8,657 nt of DNA from Patescibacteria group bacterium UBA918 (GCA_002293845.1 DBEA01000012.1:18732-27388), one strand, 5' to 3'. Shown: positions 1-5,521, counted from the stretch's first letter. Made by a program: numbers and translations. Notes: generated from the letters alone by a model not told the origin.

Positions 1-19
1 AACTTTCAACTTTTAACTT

Positions 20-25
20 TATACT
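20..25 (+). promoter_or_regulatory. candidate -10 box of yqeY (near-leaderless start)
   Basis: TATACT ends 9 nt before the ATG at 35. If it is a -10 element, transcription would begin about 3 nt before the start codon and the mRNA would be almost leaderless. This fits the absence of any Shine-Dalgarno sequence in the 34 bases before the gene. The matching -35 would lie at or beyond the window edge, so it cannot be tested here. The stretch is AT-rich, with AACTTT-like units repeated at 1-20, so a chance match is possible. Confidence 0.4.
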
Positions 26-34
26 AGCTTTCAT

Positions 35-490
35 ATGTCACTACATACCGATATTAAGGGTCAGCTCAAGGAAGCGATGAAGGCCAAGGACGATGTGAAG
101 CTCCGCACCGTGCGCGGCATGATGACGGCGTTCACTAACGAGCTCGTAGCGACCGGCAAGAAGCCGCAGGACGAGCTCGACGACCAGGGCGTTTTATCTG
201 TCATTAAGCGTCTCTCGAAACAGCGCAAGGAATCGATCGTGCAATTCGAGGCCGCCGGCCGGCAGGAGCTGGCCGACAACGAGAAGGCTGAACTCGCGGT
301 TCTCGAAAGCTATTTGCCGCAGATGATGAGCCAAGAAGAGATCGAACCGATCGCCAAGACAAAGCTCGCCGAAATGGGCGTGACCGATAAGTCGAAAATG
401 GGCATTGCCATTGGTGCTTTGATGAAAGACTTGGCCGGCAAGGCCGATGGCGGCGACGTGAAGGCTGTAGTGGAAAAACTTTTGGCCTGA
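35..490 (+). CDS. yqeY: GatB/YqeY domain-containing protein
   Basis: Complete 151-residue protein, the usual length for stand-alone YqeY proteins. The family resembles the C-terminal tRNA-binding domain of GatB (the Asp/Glu-tRNA amidotransferase subunit), but the role of the free-standing form is not established. Seen in the sequence: an N-terminal helical block with the family pattern LKEAMKAKDDVKLRTVR (residues 11-27), KQRKESIVQFEAAGRQELA (62-80), the hallmark EKAELAVLESYLPQMMS (83-99) and a C-terminal ALMKDLAGKADGGDVKAVV segment (128-146). It is rich in charged residues and has no membrane segment or signal peptide, so it should be cytosolic. The ATG at 35 is chosen because MSLHTDIKGQLKEAMK matches the normal N-terminus. 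No Shine-Dalgarno site precedes it. The next gene has its own promoter, so this one need not be in an operon with it. Confidence 0.93.
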   Translation: MSLHTDIKGQLKEAMKAKDDVKLRTVRGMMTAFTNELVATGKKPQDELDDQGVLSVIKRLSKQRKESIVQFEAAGRQELADNEKAELAVLESYLPQMMSQEEIEPIAKTKLAEMGVTDKSKMGIAIGALMKDLAGKADGGDVKAVVEKLLA

Positions 491-491
491 T

Positions 492-500
492 TGTGGATAA
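492..500 (-). promoter_or_regulatory. perfect DnaA-box sequence upstream of a promoter
   Basis: Read on the minus strand, this is TTATCCACA, the strict E. coli consensus DnaA box. It starts two bases after the yqeY stop codon and ends one base before the -35 hexamer of the next gene, a position where a bound protein could affect that promoter. There is only one box, so it is not evidence of a replication origin. A perfect 9-mer has a few percent chance of turning up somewhere in a window of this size. Confidence 0.35.
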
Positions 501-501
501 G

Positions 502-530
502 TTGCAAAACTTGCTGTTTTGTGATATAAT
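502..530 (+). promoter_or_regulatory. strong extended -10 promoter of the orphan gene
   Basis: The -35 TTGCAA (502-507) is followed after exactly 17 bp by TATAAT (525-530), which is preceded by TGA (522-524), giving a full extended -10 (TGnTATAAT). The predicted start is near 537, leaving a leader of about 23 nt that holds the Shine-Dalgarno site. The spacer contains a small dyad, CAAAAC (505-510) and GTTTTG (516-521), which could be a repressor site or chance. This is the best housekeeping-type promoter in the window. Confidence 0.7.
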
Positions 531-546
531 CTCAGGAGTCGAAACG

Positions 547-552
547 AGGAGG
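547..552 (+). promoter_or_regulatory. Shine-Dalgarno site of the orphan gene
   Basis: AGGAGG lies 7 nt before the ATG at 560, a consensus site at good spacing. It fixes the start codon of the orphan gene. It is notable because most genes in this window have no such site. Confidence 0.8.
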
Positions 553-559
553 AACGGCG

Positions 560-931
560 ATGTACATAAACGCCGCCGAGTTCGAGTCCGCGTTCAAGGT
601 GGTCAAAAAAGAGTACCCGAAGGTTTCCCGGCAACTCGCCGAGTCGTTCATTTCCAAACTCGGCGACGCGTTAGAGATAAACCGCGCCCGCCGGGTGCCG
701 GAAAAGTTCCCTATCCTGCTTCGGCAGGCCCTGAACGACTCGCATGTATGGGGGCGAGTCGACCGTGAGCCCTACAAGGTACTGGCCGGAAAGTTTTTCG
801 GTCGTCGCGGCGGACATGCCGCGCATCGAGGGCAGCGTCCTAAGCAACCGCGCGCGATCACGCCGCCGCCCGCCGTCCCGTCGGTCGCCGTCTTCGAACG
901 ACCGAACGGACAGCTCGCCTGGAAGATCTGA
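560..931 (+). CDS. orphan protein of unknown function, basic Pro-rich tail
   Basis: A 123-residue protein that I do not recognise. Residues 1-40 look helical and amphipathic (AAEFESAFKVVKKEYPKVSRQLAESFISKLGDAL). Residues 41-75 hold RARRVPEKFPILLRQALNDSHVWGRV. From about residue 81 it becomes a basic, low-complexity tail with GRRGG, a QRPKQPR stretch and TPPPAVP, ending in ERPNGQLAWKI. There is no signal peptide, membrane segment or cysteine. The basic tail would suit nucleic-acid binding, but that is a guess. The case that it is a real gene is unusually good: extended -10 promoter, AGGAGG at ideal spacing, and an intrinsic terminator right after the stop. It is therefore a one-gene transcription unit, with a possible DnaA box next to the promoter. 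The strong Shine-Dalgarno site sets it apart from its neighbours and may mean recent acquisition or high expression. Confidence 0.75.
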   Translation: MYINAAEFESAFKVVKKEYPKVSRQLAESFISKLGDALEINRARRVPEKFPILLRQALNDSHVWGRVDREPYKVLAGKFFGRRGGHAAHRGQRPKQPRAITPPPAVPSVAVFERPNGQLAWKI

Positions 932-937
932 ACACGC

Positions 938-972
938 GCCCCGCGACCACCTGGTCGCGGGGCCGATTTTTT
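938..972 (+). terminator. intrinsic terminator after the orphan gene
   Basis: An 11-bp perfect GC-rich stem, GCCCCGCGACC (938-948) with GGTCGCGGGGC (953-963), has a 4-nt loop and is followed after three bases by six T (967-972). It starts 6 nt after the stop codon. On the opposite strand no T-run follows, so it serves the plus-strand gene only. Its T-run overlaps the stop codon of the converging truB. Confidence 0.9.
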
Positions 973-1687
973 ATATGATCTCCGCCTCCTCGATTTTGAA
1001 ATCGCCGATCTTCGTGCGACGGAGCGAGGCGAGGCTGGCGGGATACCCGAGTCGTCTCCCTAATTCTTCGGCCAGCGAGCGGATGTAGGTACCGCTTCCG
1101 ACCTTGAATCGTACCTGAATAATCGGAAAGCACTCCTTGATATCACCGATGATATCAAGGTCGCTGTGGTCGCCCGGTTGGAGAGTGATGTCGAGTAGTT
1201 CGGCTTCGTAGACTTTCATCTCCCTCACCGGCAATTCGGACTCGGGAATGTTTCGTCCTTGCTTTTCCGCCGCGCGCGCTTTTTTATAAAACGGCACGCC
1301 GTCTTTCTTGATGGCCGAATAAGCTGAGACCGGGAGTTTTAGGGTTCCGGTCATGCCACTGAGGGCGGCCGAAATTTTTTCGGCGGAAAAAATTTCGGCC
1401 GCTTCCTCCGCTTCGATCGTTTTCTCCTCCATCACCTCGCCTTCCCTATCTCCGGTCGTCGTCCGTCTCCCTATCAAAATCTCCGCCACGTACTCTTTAT
1501 CAAGTTTCAGATATTCGGCCAGTTTTTTCGTGCCTGCGCCAATACCGATGATCATCAATCCCGAAGCCAGAGGGTCGAGCGTGCCGGCGTGTCCCATTTT
1601 CTTGATATTCAATTTTTTACGCAGTCGGCGGATGACGTCAAACGATGTGATGCCACTCGGCTTGTCTACCAATATAATGTCGCTCAT
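971..1687 (-). CDS. truB: tRNA pseudouridine(55) synthase TruB
   Basis: Converts U55 of the tRNA T-loop to pseudouridine. The 238-residue protein has the TruB core: VDKPSGITSFDV (7-18), the catalytic loop GHAGTLDPLASGL (32-44) with the expected catalytic Asp at 38, YSAIKKDGVPFYKKAR (123-138) and FKVGSGTYIRSLAEELG (194-210). It stops soon after SLRRTKIGDFKIEEA, so the C-terminal PUA domain of longer TruB proteins is absent, as in many short bacterial forms. The ATG at 1685-1687 overlaps the helicase stop as ATGA, so translation is probably coupled and the gene relies on the helicase promoter. Two perfect palindromes lie in the gene. The 16-bp one encodes residues about 96-108 and the 11-bp one about 177-185. 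The second falls in a stretch (171-188) that looks longer than usual before the conserved RFKVGSGTYIR motif. Confidence 0.97.
   Translation of the reverse strand: MSDIILVDKPSGITSFDVIRRLRKKLNIKKMGHAGTLDPLASGLMIIGIGAGTKKLAEYLKLDKEYVAEILIGRRTTTGDREGEVMEEKTIEAEEAAEIFSAEKISAALSGMTGTLKLPVSAYSAIKKDGVPFYKKARAAEKQGRNIPESELPVREMKVYEAELLDITLQPGDHSDLDIIGDIKECFPIIQVRFKVGSGTYIRSLAEELGRRLGYPASLASLRRTKIGDFKIEEAEII
1135..1160. repeat. 11-bp perfect inverted repeat inside truB
   Basis: CCTTGATATCA (1135-1145) and TGATATCAAGG (1150-1160) are perfect inverted arms around a 4-base CCGA loop. On the truB strand they encode roughly LDIIGDIKE (177-185), in a region that looks like an insertion before the conserved C-terminal motif. 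Confidence 0.9.
1365..1402. repeat. 16-bp perfect inverted repeat inside truB
   Basis: GCGGCCGAAATTTTTT (1365-1380) and AAAAAATTTCGGCCGC (1387-1402) are perfect inverted arms around the 6-base loop CGGCGG. They encode truB residues about 96-108 (AAEIFSAEKISAA). In either mRNA orientation this would be a stable hairpin, but no T-run follows outside the stem, so it is not a standard terminator. Confidence 0.93.
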
Positions 1688-3366
1688 TTTTTAAGACGAT
1701 GATAGCACCGGCCTAGACGCACGAGGTCGTAGTCGTACTTTTCTCCCAAATGTTCGAAGATCGGCTTCAGCTTCTCGTCGCCGACAGCGGCGATGGCGGC
1801 TTCGATCTCTTTCCATGTCGCCGGCCATTTCGGCGGTAAGACATGTTCGAGGTCGGCAAGGACCAGTTTTTGTTCGTCGATCAAGTCTTCGATATGCCCC
1901 CATACTGTTCCATTACCGAGCTTTCTTTCCTTGGCAATAGCGGCTATCGATTTGCCTTCCTTAAGAAGCCGTTTGGTGATCTCGTGCGTGCTTTCTTTTT
2001 GCAGTCTTTCGTGTGGCTTGCCTTCTTTTACTTCATCAGGCTTCGGTACACGGCCGCCTCCGGCTTTGACGAAGTTTTCCTGCATCTTCGCGAGCTCCTC
2101 CGGAGACATTTCGGCGAACGCACCTTCGGCCGTCTCGCTTTCTTCTTTAAAGAGCGCATCTTGGCGCAGAACTCGCGGGTCGACCGAAAGCGCGTTCGCG
2201 TTCATGCCAGACAGCTTGAGGCCGGCGAGCGCTCGTACGCGCGACAGCGCCACATACCCCTGTCCGTACACGAAGGCGCGCGAAAGATCTATCTCGGCGG
2301 CGTCTAGCGACATACCTTGGCTCTTATGGACCGTGATGGCCCAGGCGAGACGCAATGGTACCTGCTCGATCGAGGCGCGGACTTTGCCGTCCTCGACCAC
2401 CTCCCAAGTCGTCGGTTCGACTTTAATGACACGGTCGTCTGTCGTCTTCACTATCGGCCATCCGGACATGCCGTCGAAGTCGATGACGCGGCCGAGAGTA
2501 CCGTTGACATAACCTTTCTCGAAGTTGTTCTTGGTGAACATCACCATCGCCTCTTCCTTGAGTTCGAGCATCTCCGGCGAGAGGCAGTTGCGCGCTAAGC
2601 TCTCGACTAATACCTTGGAGCCACTGCCCTGCATTTGGTATTTTCGCGTCTGGCCCTTGAGCGCGCGCAATCTGTCGAGATTGTAAGAGTCCACGTCGGC
2701 ATTGTGGGTGAAAAGTTTGGTCGGTTCGATGTTTTCGTACGCTATCGTCGTCTGTTCGGAAAGGAGCGTGTAGTGATCCTCTTCGACCCGGTTTTGGCGG
2801 ATCGATTGCAAAAGACTCAGAAACAATTCGTCCTCTTGGCGATGTTGCTCGTCTATGTAGCAGGTCAAAAACCCGCCGTTTTGCCAGGCGCGTGATTGGA
2901 AAGCATAGACCATCATGTCGCCCTGTTTGGTGACTGGTGGCAATTGGAAAAAATCGCCCACCAAAACGATTTGGAGTCCGCCGAAAGGTTCCGCCCTTTG
3001 GCGGACCGTCTTCAAAACCAGATCCACCATATCAAGAACGCGTGCGTCGAGCATCGATACTTCGTCTATCACCAAAACCTGCGCTTTCTTGGCTCGCCTC
3101 GTCACCTTTTCGTTGGTGGCGATCTTGTCGAGATCGTACGGCGTCAAAGTGTCGCGGATGCCGATGCCGCTCCAGGAGTGGATGGTCATGCCGCCGATGT
3201 GAGTCGCGGCGATCCCGGTCGAGGCGGTCACTGCCACCGACAGTCCGGCGGCTTCGAGATAGTTTATGTACTGGTTGATGACGTAGGTCTTTCCCGCTCC
3301 CGGCTCTCCGGTCAAGAACACGTTCCCGCCGGTCTTCAGAATATCCAACGCCGCCGCTTGGGTCAT
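1684..3366 (-). CDS. Pif1-family (SF1B) DNA helicase with C-terminal HTH
   Basis: An ATP-dependent 5'-3' DNA helicase of the Pif1/RecD2 group, 560 residues. Motifs in order: Walker A GEPGAGKT (20-27); motif Ia TASTGIAATHIGGMTIHSW (47-65), a Pif1 signature; Walker B VIDEVSML (99-106); motif III LVGDFFQLPPV (135-145); WAITVHKSQGMSLD (342-355); and the arginine-finger motif YVALSRVR (371-378). Residues about 461-510 (HEITKRLLKEGKSIAAIAKERKLG, then NGTVWGHIEDLI) look like the winged/HTH_40-type domain found at the C-terminus of RecQ-like helicases, followed by a helical tail. Pif1 proteins act in replication, fork restart and G-quadruplex unwinding; the precise role here is inferred. The ATG at 3366 suits the short N-terminus before Walker A. 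There is no Shine-Dalgarno site. The stop overlaps the truB start, so the two genes form an operon. Confidence 0.93.
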   Translation of the reverse strand: MTQAAALDILKTGGNVFLTGEPGAGKTYVINQYINYLEAAGLSVAVTASTGIAATHIGGMTIHSWSGIGIRDTLTPYDLDKIATNEKVTRRAKKAQVLVIDEVSMLDARVLDMVDLVLKTVRQRAEPFGGLQIVLVGDFFQLPPVTKQGDMMVYAFQSRAWQNGGFLTCYIDEQHRQEDELFLSLLQSIRQNRVEEDHYTLLSEQTTIAYENIEPTKLFTHNADVDSYNLDRLRALKGQTRKYQMQGSGSKVLVESLARNCLSPEMLELKEEAMVMFTKNNFEKGYVNGTLGRVIDFDGMSGWPIVKTTDDRVIKVEPTTWEVVEDGKVRASIEQVPLRLAWAITVHKSQGMSLDAAEIDLSRAFVYGQGYVALSRVRALAGLKLSGMNANALSVDPRVLRQDALFKEESETAEGAFAEMSPEELAKMQENFVKAGGGRVPKPDEVKEGKPHERLQKESTHEITKRLLKEGKSIAAIAKERKLGNGTVWGHIEDLIDEQKLVLADLEHVLPPKWPATWKEIEAAIAAVGDEKLKPIFEHLGEKYDYDLVRLGRCYHRLKK

Positions 3367-3376
3367 AGTGGAGGTA

Positions 3377-3382
3377 ATTATA
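3377..3382 (-). promoter_or_regulatory. candidate -10 box of the helicase-truB operon
   Basis: TATAAT on the minus strand ends 10 nt before the helicase ATG, implying transcription from about 3370 and a leader of only about 4 nt. I see no convincing -35 at 16-18 bp. The 100-bp gap between the divergent genes holds both this box and the one for the oxidase. Confidence 0.5.
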
Positions 3383-3443
3383 ACCCAGTTGGTACCTAAG
3401 TGTTTTCTGTAGATAAGTACGCGGATTAGTGGGGTGCGAGAGC

Positions 3444-3449
3444 TATAAT
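3444..3449 (+). promoter_or_regulatory. candidate -10 box of the FAD oxidase
   Basis: TATAAT ends 17 nt before the ATG at 3467, giving a predicted leader of about 11 nt with no Shine-Dalgarno sequence. No clear -35 hexamer is visible at the usual spacing. Confidence 0.5.
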
Positions 3450-3466
3450 GAAACGAATATCAGCAC

Positions 3467-5233
3467 ATGAGTTCCCGTTCCCTTGCCACTCCGCCTGCCA
3501 TGTCGCCGCGGCGGACCATAGAAAAGAGATCTCGAGCCCCGCTCGGTCACTTGATGTTGTCGCACGCCTTGAAAGACGCCGGTTTCGAGGGTGAGATACG
3601 GATCGACGAGAAGACTCTGGAGCGTTACGCCACCGACGAGAGTATCTTTCATATCGTTCCCCAGATCGTACTGCTTCCCCGAAGCGTGAAGGATGTGCAG
3701 ATCGCCGTGCGAGTCGTGAAGCAAGAGAGCGCCGAATTTCCTTCCCTTTCGCTCACCGCCCGGGCGGCCGGTACGGGGCTGGGTGGAGGCTCACTTTCCG
3801 ATTCGATCGTTATCGACATCAAGGAACATCTGAACGAGATCATCAAGATCGATAAAAAAGCCGGTCATGTCTCCGTGACCGCTTATGCCGGGACGATGTG
3901 GCGCGATATCGAAAAGGCGCTCAAGGAGTACGACCGTTACCTGCCCCCGTATCCTGCCTCGAAGCACATTTGCACCATCGGCGGTGCGGTCGCCAACAAC
4001 GCCGCTGGTCCCGACTCGCTTCGCTACGGTCACGTGGCCGACTGGGTCGAATCGCTCGAAGTGGTGCTAGACGATGGTGAAGTATATGACGTGAGACCGC
4101 TATCGTATAAAGAATTCCGGACGCTCCAAAAGAGCAAGAACGCGCTCGCCCGGGTGGCGAAAGAAGTTTTGACGCTGGTCGAAAAGAACGAGGCGGCCGT
4201 CCATAAGGCGCGGCCGAAGACCAAGAAGAACAGCGCCGGTTACGCGTTGTGGGACGTGGTCGCGCCGTCGGTGGCGGAGTGGAAGAAGGGCAAAGGCAGT
4301 TTCGATCTCACGCGCCTATTTTCCGGCGGCCAAGGCACCATCGGTGTTATCACTAAGGTGACCATGCGCACCGAACCGATAGCTAAGGAGGTTTCTCTCG
4401 TGGCGGTACCAGTCTTCGATTTGGCGGCCGCCAGCAAGGTGGTCCTCGAGGCTCTGCGCTACGACCCTATCAATATCGAAGTGTTCGACGCTCTCACGTA
4501 TGATTCGGCCATGAAGAATCCGCAATTTTTCAAGGACCGTTTGCCGTCCCTGGATTATTATCGGGTTCTGCTGTCGATGTACACCACCTTCCATGTTCGT
4601 TGGGGTCGACGCTTGCCCGAATTCGTCCTCCTGGTGACCTTGGATGACAAATATCTCGCCGAAAAAAGGTTCAAAAAGGAAGAGATCATCAATCTGATGC
4701 GCGGCAAGGGTGGTCGTGGCGCTCGTCTCATAGTCAATCCGTACGAGAAACAGATATATTGGCAGATTCGCGACGCCAGTTATTCCTTGTCGAAATTGCT
4801 TGATCCCAACAAGCGGCCGGCAGCCTTCCTCGAGGACATGACAGTACCACCCGAACATATGGCGCGGTTCTTTGCCGACATCAAAGCTCTTTTAAAAAAG
4901 TATAATGTCACGGCGGCAGTGCATGGTCACGGCGGTAACGGACATTTCCATTTCTATCCGCTGTTGGATTTTAAAAGCCAAGCCACTCCAGCATTGATAG
5001 TTAAGATGGCCGAAGAGTTCTTCGATACCGCCGTCAAATACGGCGGCAACATCTGCGGCGAGCACAACGACGGCATTATCCGCACTCCACACCTTGGGAA
5101 AATGTTCTCCAAGGCGACCATAGGATTGTTCGAGACCGTCGAGCACATCTTCGACCCGGCCGATATTTTCAACCCCGGCAAAAAGGTTCACCCTCGCTTC
5201 GACGTCAAAGAATCCATCCGCCACACGAATTGA
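3467..5233 (+). CDS. FAD-linked oxidase, GlcD/D-lactate dehydrogenase type
   Basis: A flavoprotein of the vanillyl-alcohol-oxidase fold (FAD_binding_4 plus FAD-oxidase C-terminal domain), 588 residues, related to glycolate oxidase GlcD and D-lactate dehydrogenases that oxidise 2-hydroxyacids. Seen: the FAD pyrophosphate loop TARAAGTGLGGGS (97-109), CTIGGAVANNAAGPDSLRYG (169-188), FSGGQGTIGVITKVTM (285-300), the C-terminal His motif HGHGGNGHFHFYP (486-498), GEHNDG (531-536) and the closing FDPADIFNPGKK (562-573). The iron-sulfur/CCG domain of three-part glycolate or lactate oxidases is not fused to it, and no partner gene is in the window, so the electron acceptor is unknown. Residues 1-25 are Ser/Arg-rich and not a signal peptide. 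The true start could be Met12, since no ribosome-binding site decides it. The substrate cannot be read from the sequence; D-lactate or another 2-hydroxyacid is the family expectation. Confidence 0.9.
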   Translation: MSSRSLATPPAMSPRRTIEKRSRAPLGHLMLSHALKDAGFEGEIRIDEKTLERYATDESIFHIVPQIVLLPRSVKDVQIAVRVVKQESAEFPSLSLTARAAGTGLGGGSLSDSIVIDIKEHLNEIIKIDKKAGHVSVTAYAGTMWRDIEKALKEYDRYLPPYPASKHICTIGGAVANNAAGPDSLRYGHVADWVESLEVVLDDGEVYDVRPLSYKEFRTLQKSKNALARVAKEVLTLVEKNEAAVHKARPKTKKNSAGYALWDVVAPSVAEWKKGKGSFDLTRLFSGGQGTIGVITKVTMRTEPIAKEVSLVAVPVFDLAAASKVVLEALRYDPINIEVFDALTYDSAMKNPQFFKDRLPSLDYYRVLLSMYTTFHVRWGRRLPEFVLLVTLDDKYLAEKRFKKEEIINLMRGKGGRGARLIVNPYEKQIYWQIRDASYSLSKLLDPNKRPAAFLEDMTVPPEHMARFFADIKALLKKYNVTAAVHGHGGNGHFHFYPLLDFKSQATPALIVKMAEEFFDTAVKYGGNICGEHNDGIIRTPHLGKMFSKATIGLFETVEHIFDPADIFNPGKKVHPRFDVKESIRHTN

Positions 5234-5258
5234 TAACCCTTAGGAAATCTGTTATAAA
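5230..5258 (+). promoter_or_regulatory. promoter of the tRNA-like/tRNA-Glu unit
   Basis: The -35 TTGATA (5230-5235) and -10 TATAAA (5253-5258) are 17 bp apart, each one base off consensus. The -35 overlaps the stop codon of the oxidase. The start would be near 5265, just before the tRNA-like segment, so both RNAs are probably on one transcript. Confidence 0.65.
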
Positions 5259-5269
5259 TACGCGGCATT

Positions 5270-5346
5270 AAGGCCAAGCTCGTCTAATGGTGTCGGATTG
5301 ACGGTCTCCCAGAGACCCTCAATCCCTCTAACGGCGAAATGGTCTT
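5270..5346 (+). other. tRNA-like structured segment, possibly a decayed tRNA-Glu copy
   Basis: This 77-nt stretch begins where the promoter at 5230-5258 should start. Its 5' part, GGCC (5272-5275) then TCGTCTAATGGT (5280-5291), repeats the start and D-arm of the tRNA-Glu 89-90 nt downstream. AAGGCCA (5270-5276) can close with TGGTCTT (5340-5346) as a 7-bp acceptor-like stem with one G-U pair. The middle is not a tRNA anticodon arm. It is one long hairpin: GGATTGA (5295-5301) with TCAATCC (5319-5325), one C-C mismatch, then GGTCTC (5303-5308) with GAGACC (5312-5317) around a 3-nt loop. No T-loop motif is present. It may be a tRNA pseudogene, a leader or a small RNA. It is not a functional standard tRNA. 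Confidence 0.4.
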
Positions 5347-5380
5347 GCACAAGTTCATAATGGCCCTATCGTCTAATGGT
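5280..5380 (+). repeat. 12-bp direct repeat of a tRNA D-arm
   Basis: TCGTCTAATGGT occurs at 5280-5291 and again at 5369-5380, the second copy inside tRNA-Glu. Both are preceded by GGCC at nearly the same distance, which suggests shared ancestry rather than chance. Confidence 0.85.
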
Positions 5381-5433
5381 TAGGACGTTGCCCTCTCACG
5401 GCAAAAATCGGGATTCGAATTCCCGTAGGGTCA
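5362..5433 (+). tRNA. tRNA-Glu (anticodon CUC)
   Basis: A full cloverleaf of 72 nt. Acceptor GGCCCTA pairs with TAGGGTC (one G-T). D-stem GTCT/GGAC encloses AATGGTTA. Anticodon stem TTGCC/GGCAA encloses CTCTCAC, with U33 and anticodon CUC. The variable loop is 4 nt. T-stem CGGGA/TCCCG encloses TTCGAAT, and the discriminator is A. The anticodon reads GAG (Glu). The 3' CCA is not encoded (the next bases are CAG), so a CCA-adding enzyme is needed. The last three bases also form part of the inverted repeat that starts at 5431. Confidence 0.96.
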
Positions 5434-5521
5434 CAGCAGGCACGCCAGAAAACACCACTCATCAAGGAGTGGTGTTTTCTGGTGTAGAAACTGAACTGCT
5501 TCAGTTTCGGGCCTGCTGTGA
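5431..5521 (+). repeat. nested inverted repeats forming a three-way junction
   Basis: A 91-nt element in which 78 bases can pair. The outer stem is TCACAGCAGGC (5431-5441) with GCCTGCTGTGA (5511-5521), 11 bp and perfect. It encloses two hairpins: a 19-bp stem 5442-5460/5467-5485 with one G-U, and a 9-bp perfect stem GAAACTGAA (5487-5495) with TTCAGTTTC (5500-5508). The junction has only 0, 1 and 2 unpaired bases between stems. It starts at the third-last base of tRNA-Glu. The G-U pair is compatible with folding in the plus-strand transcript. Confidence 0.85.
5442..5485 (+). terminator. probable terminator of the tRNA-Glu unit
   Basis: The core stem CACCACTC/GAGTGGTG (5453-5460 and 5467-5474) around ATCAAG is flanked by four A before and four T after, the layout of a bidirectional intrinsic terminator. 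It lies 19 nt past the tRNA end (tRNA 3' end 5433, core stem from 5453). Pairing extends well beyond the core, to 19 bp, and the T-run is short and itself paired, so its strength as a terminator is uncertain. Confidence 0.55.

Noticed and set aside
492..500. Replication origin suggested by the DnaA box
   Set aside because: Only one box is present, with no second box, AT-rich unwinding element or dnaA/dnaN gene nearby.
1793..2512. 239-codon open frame antisense to the helicase, and similar long antisense frames at 1843-2307 and 4316-4858
   Set aside because: They lie opposite genes with clear domain motifs, have no domain patterns of their own, and are the frame shadows expected in GC-rich coding DNA.
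5270..5346. A second functional tRNA before tRNA-Glu
   Set aside because: No 7-nt anticodon loop with U33 can be formed and no TTCRA-type T-loop exists; the centre folds as one long hairpin. Kept only as a tRNA-like segment.
5431..5521. MITE or insertion-sequence interpretation of the three-way element
   Set aside because: The ends are inverted repeats, but I see no clear target-site duplication beyond one or two bases and no transposase. The idea stays open only as part of the finding.
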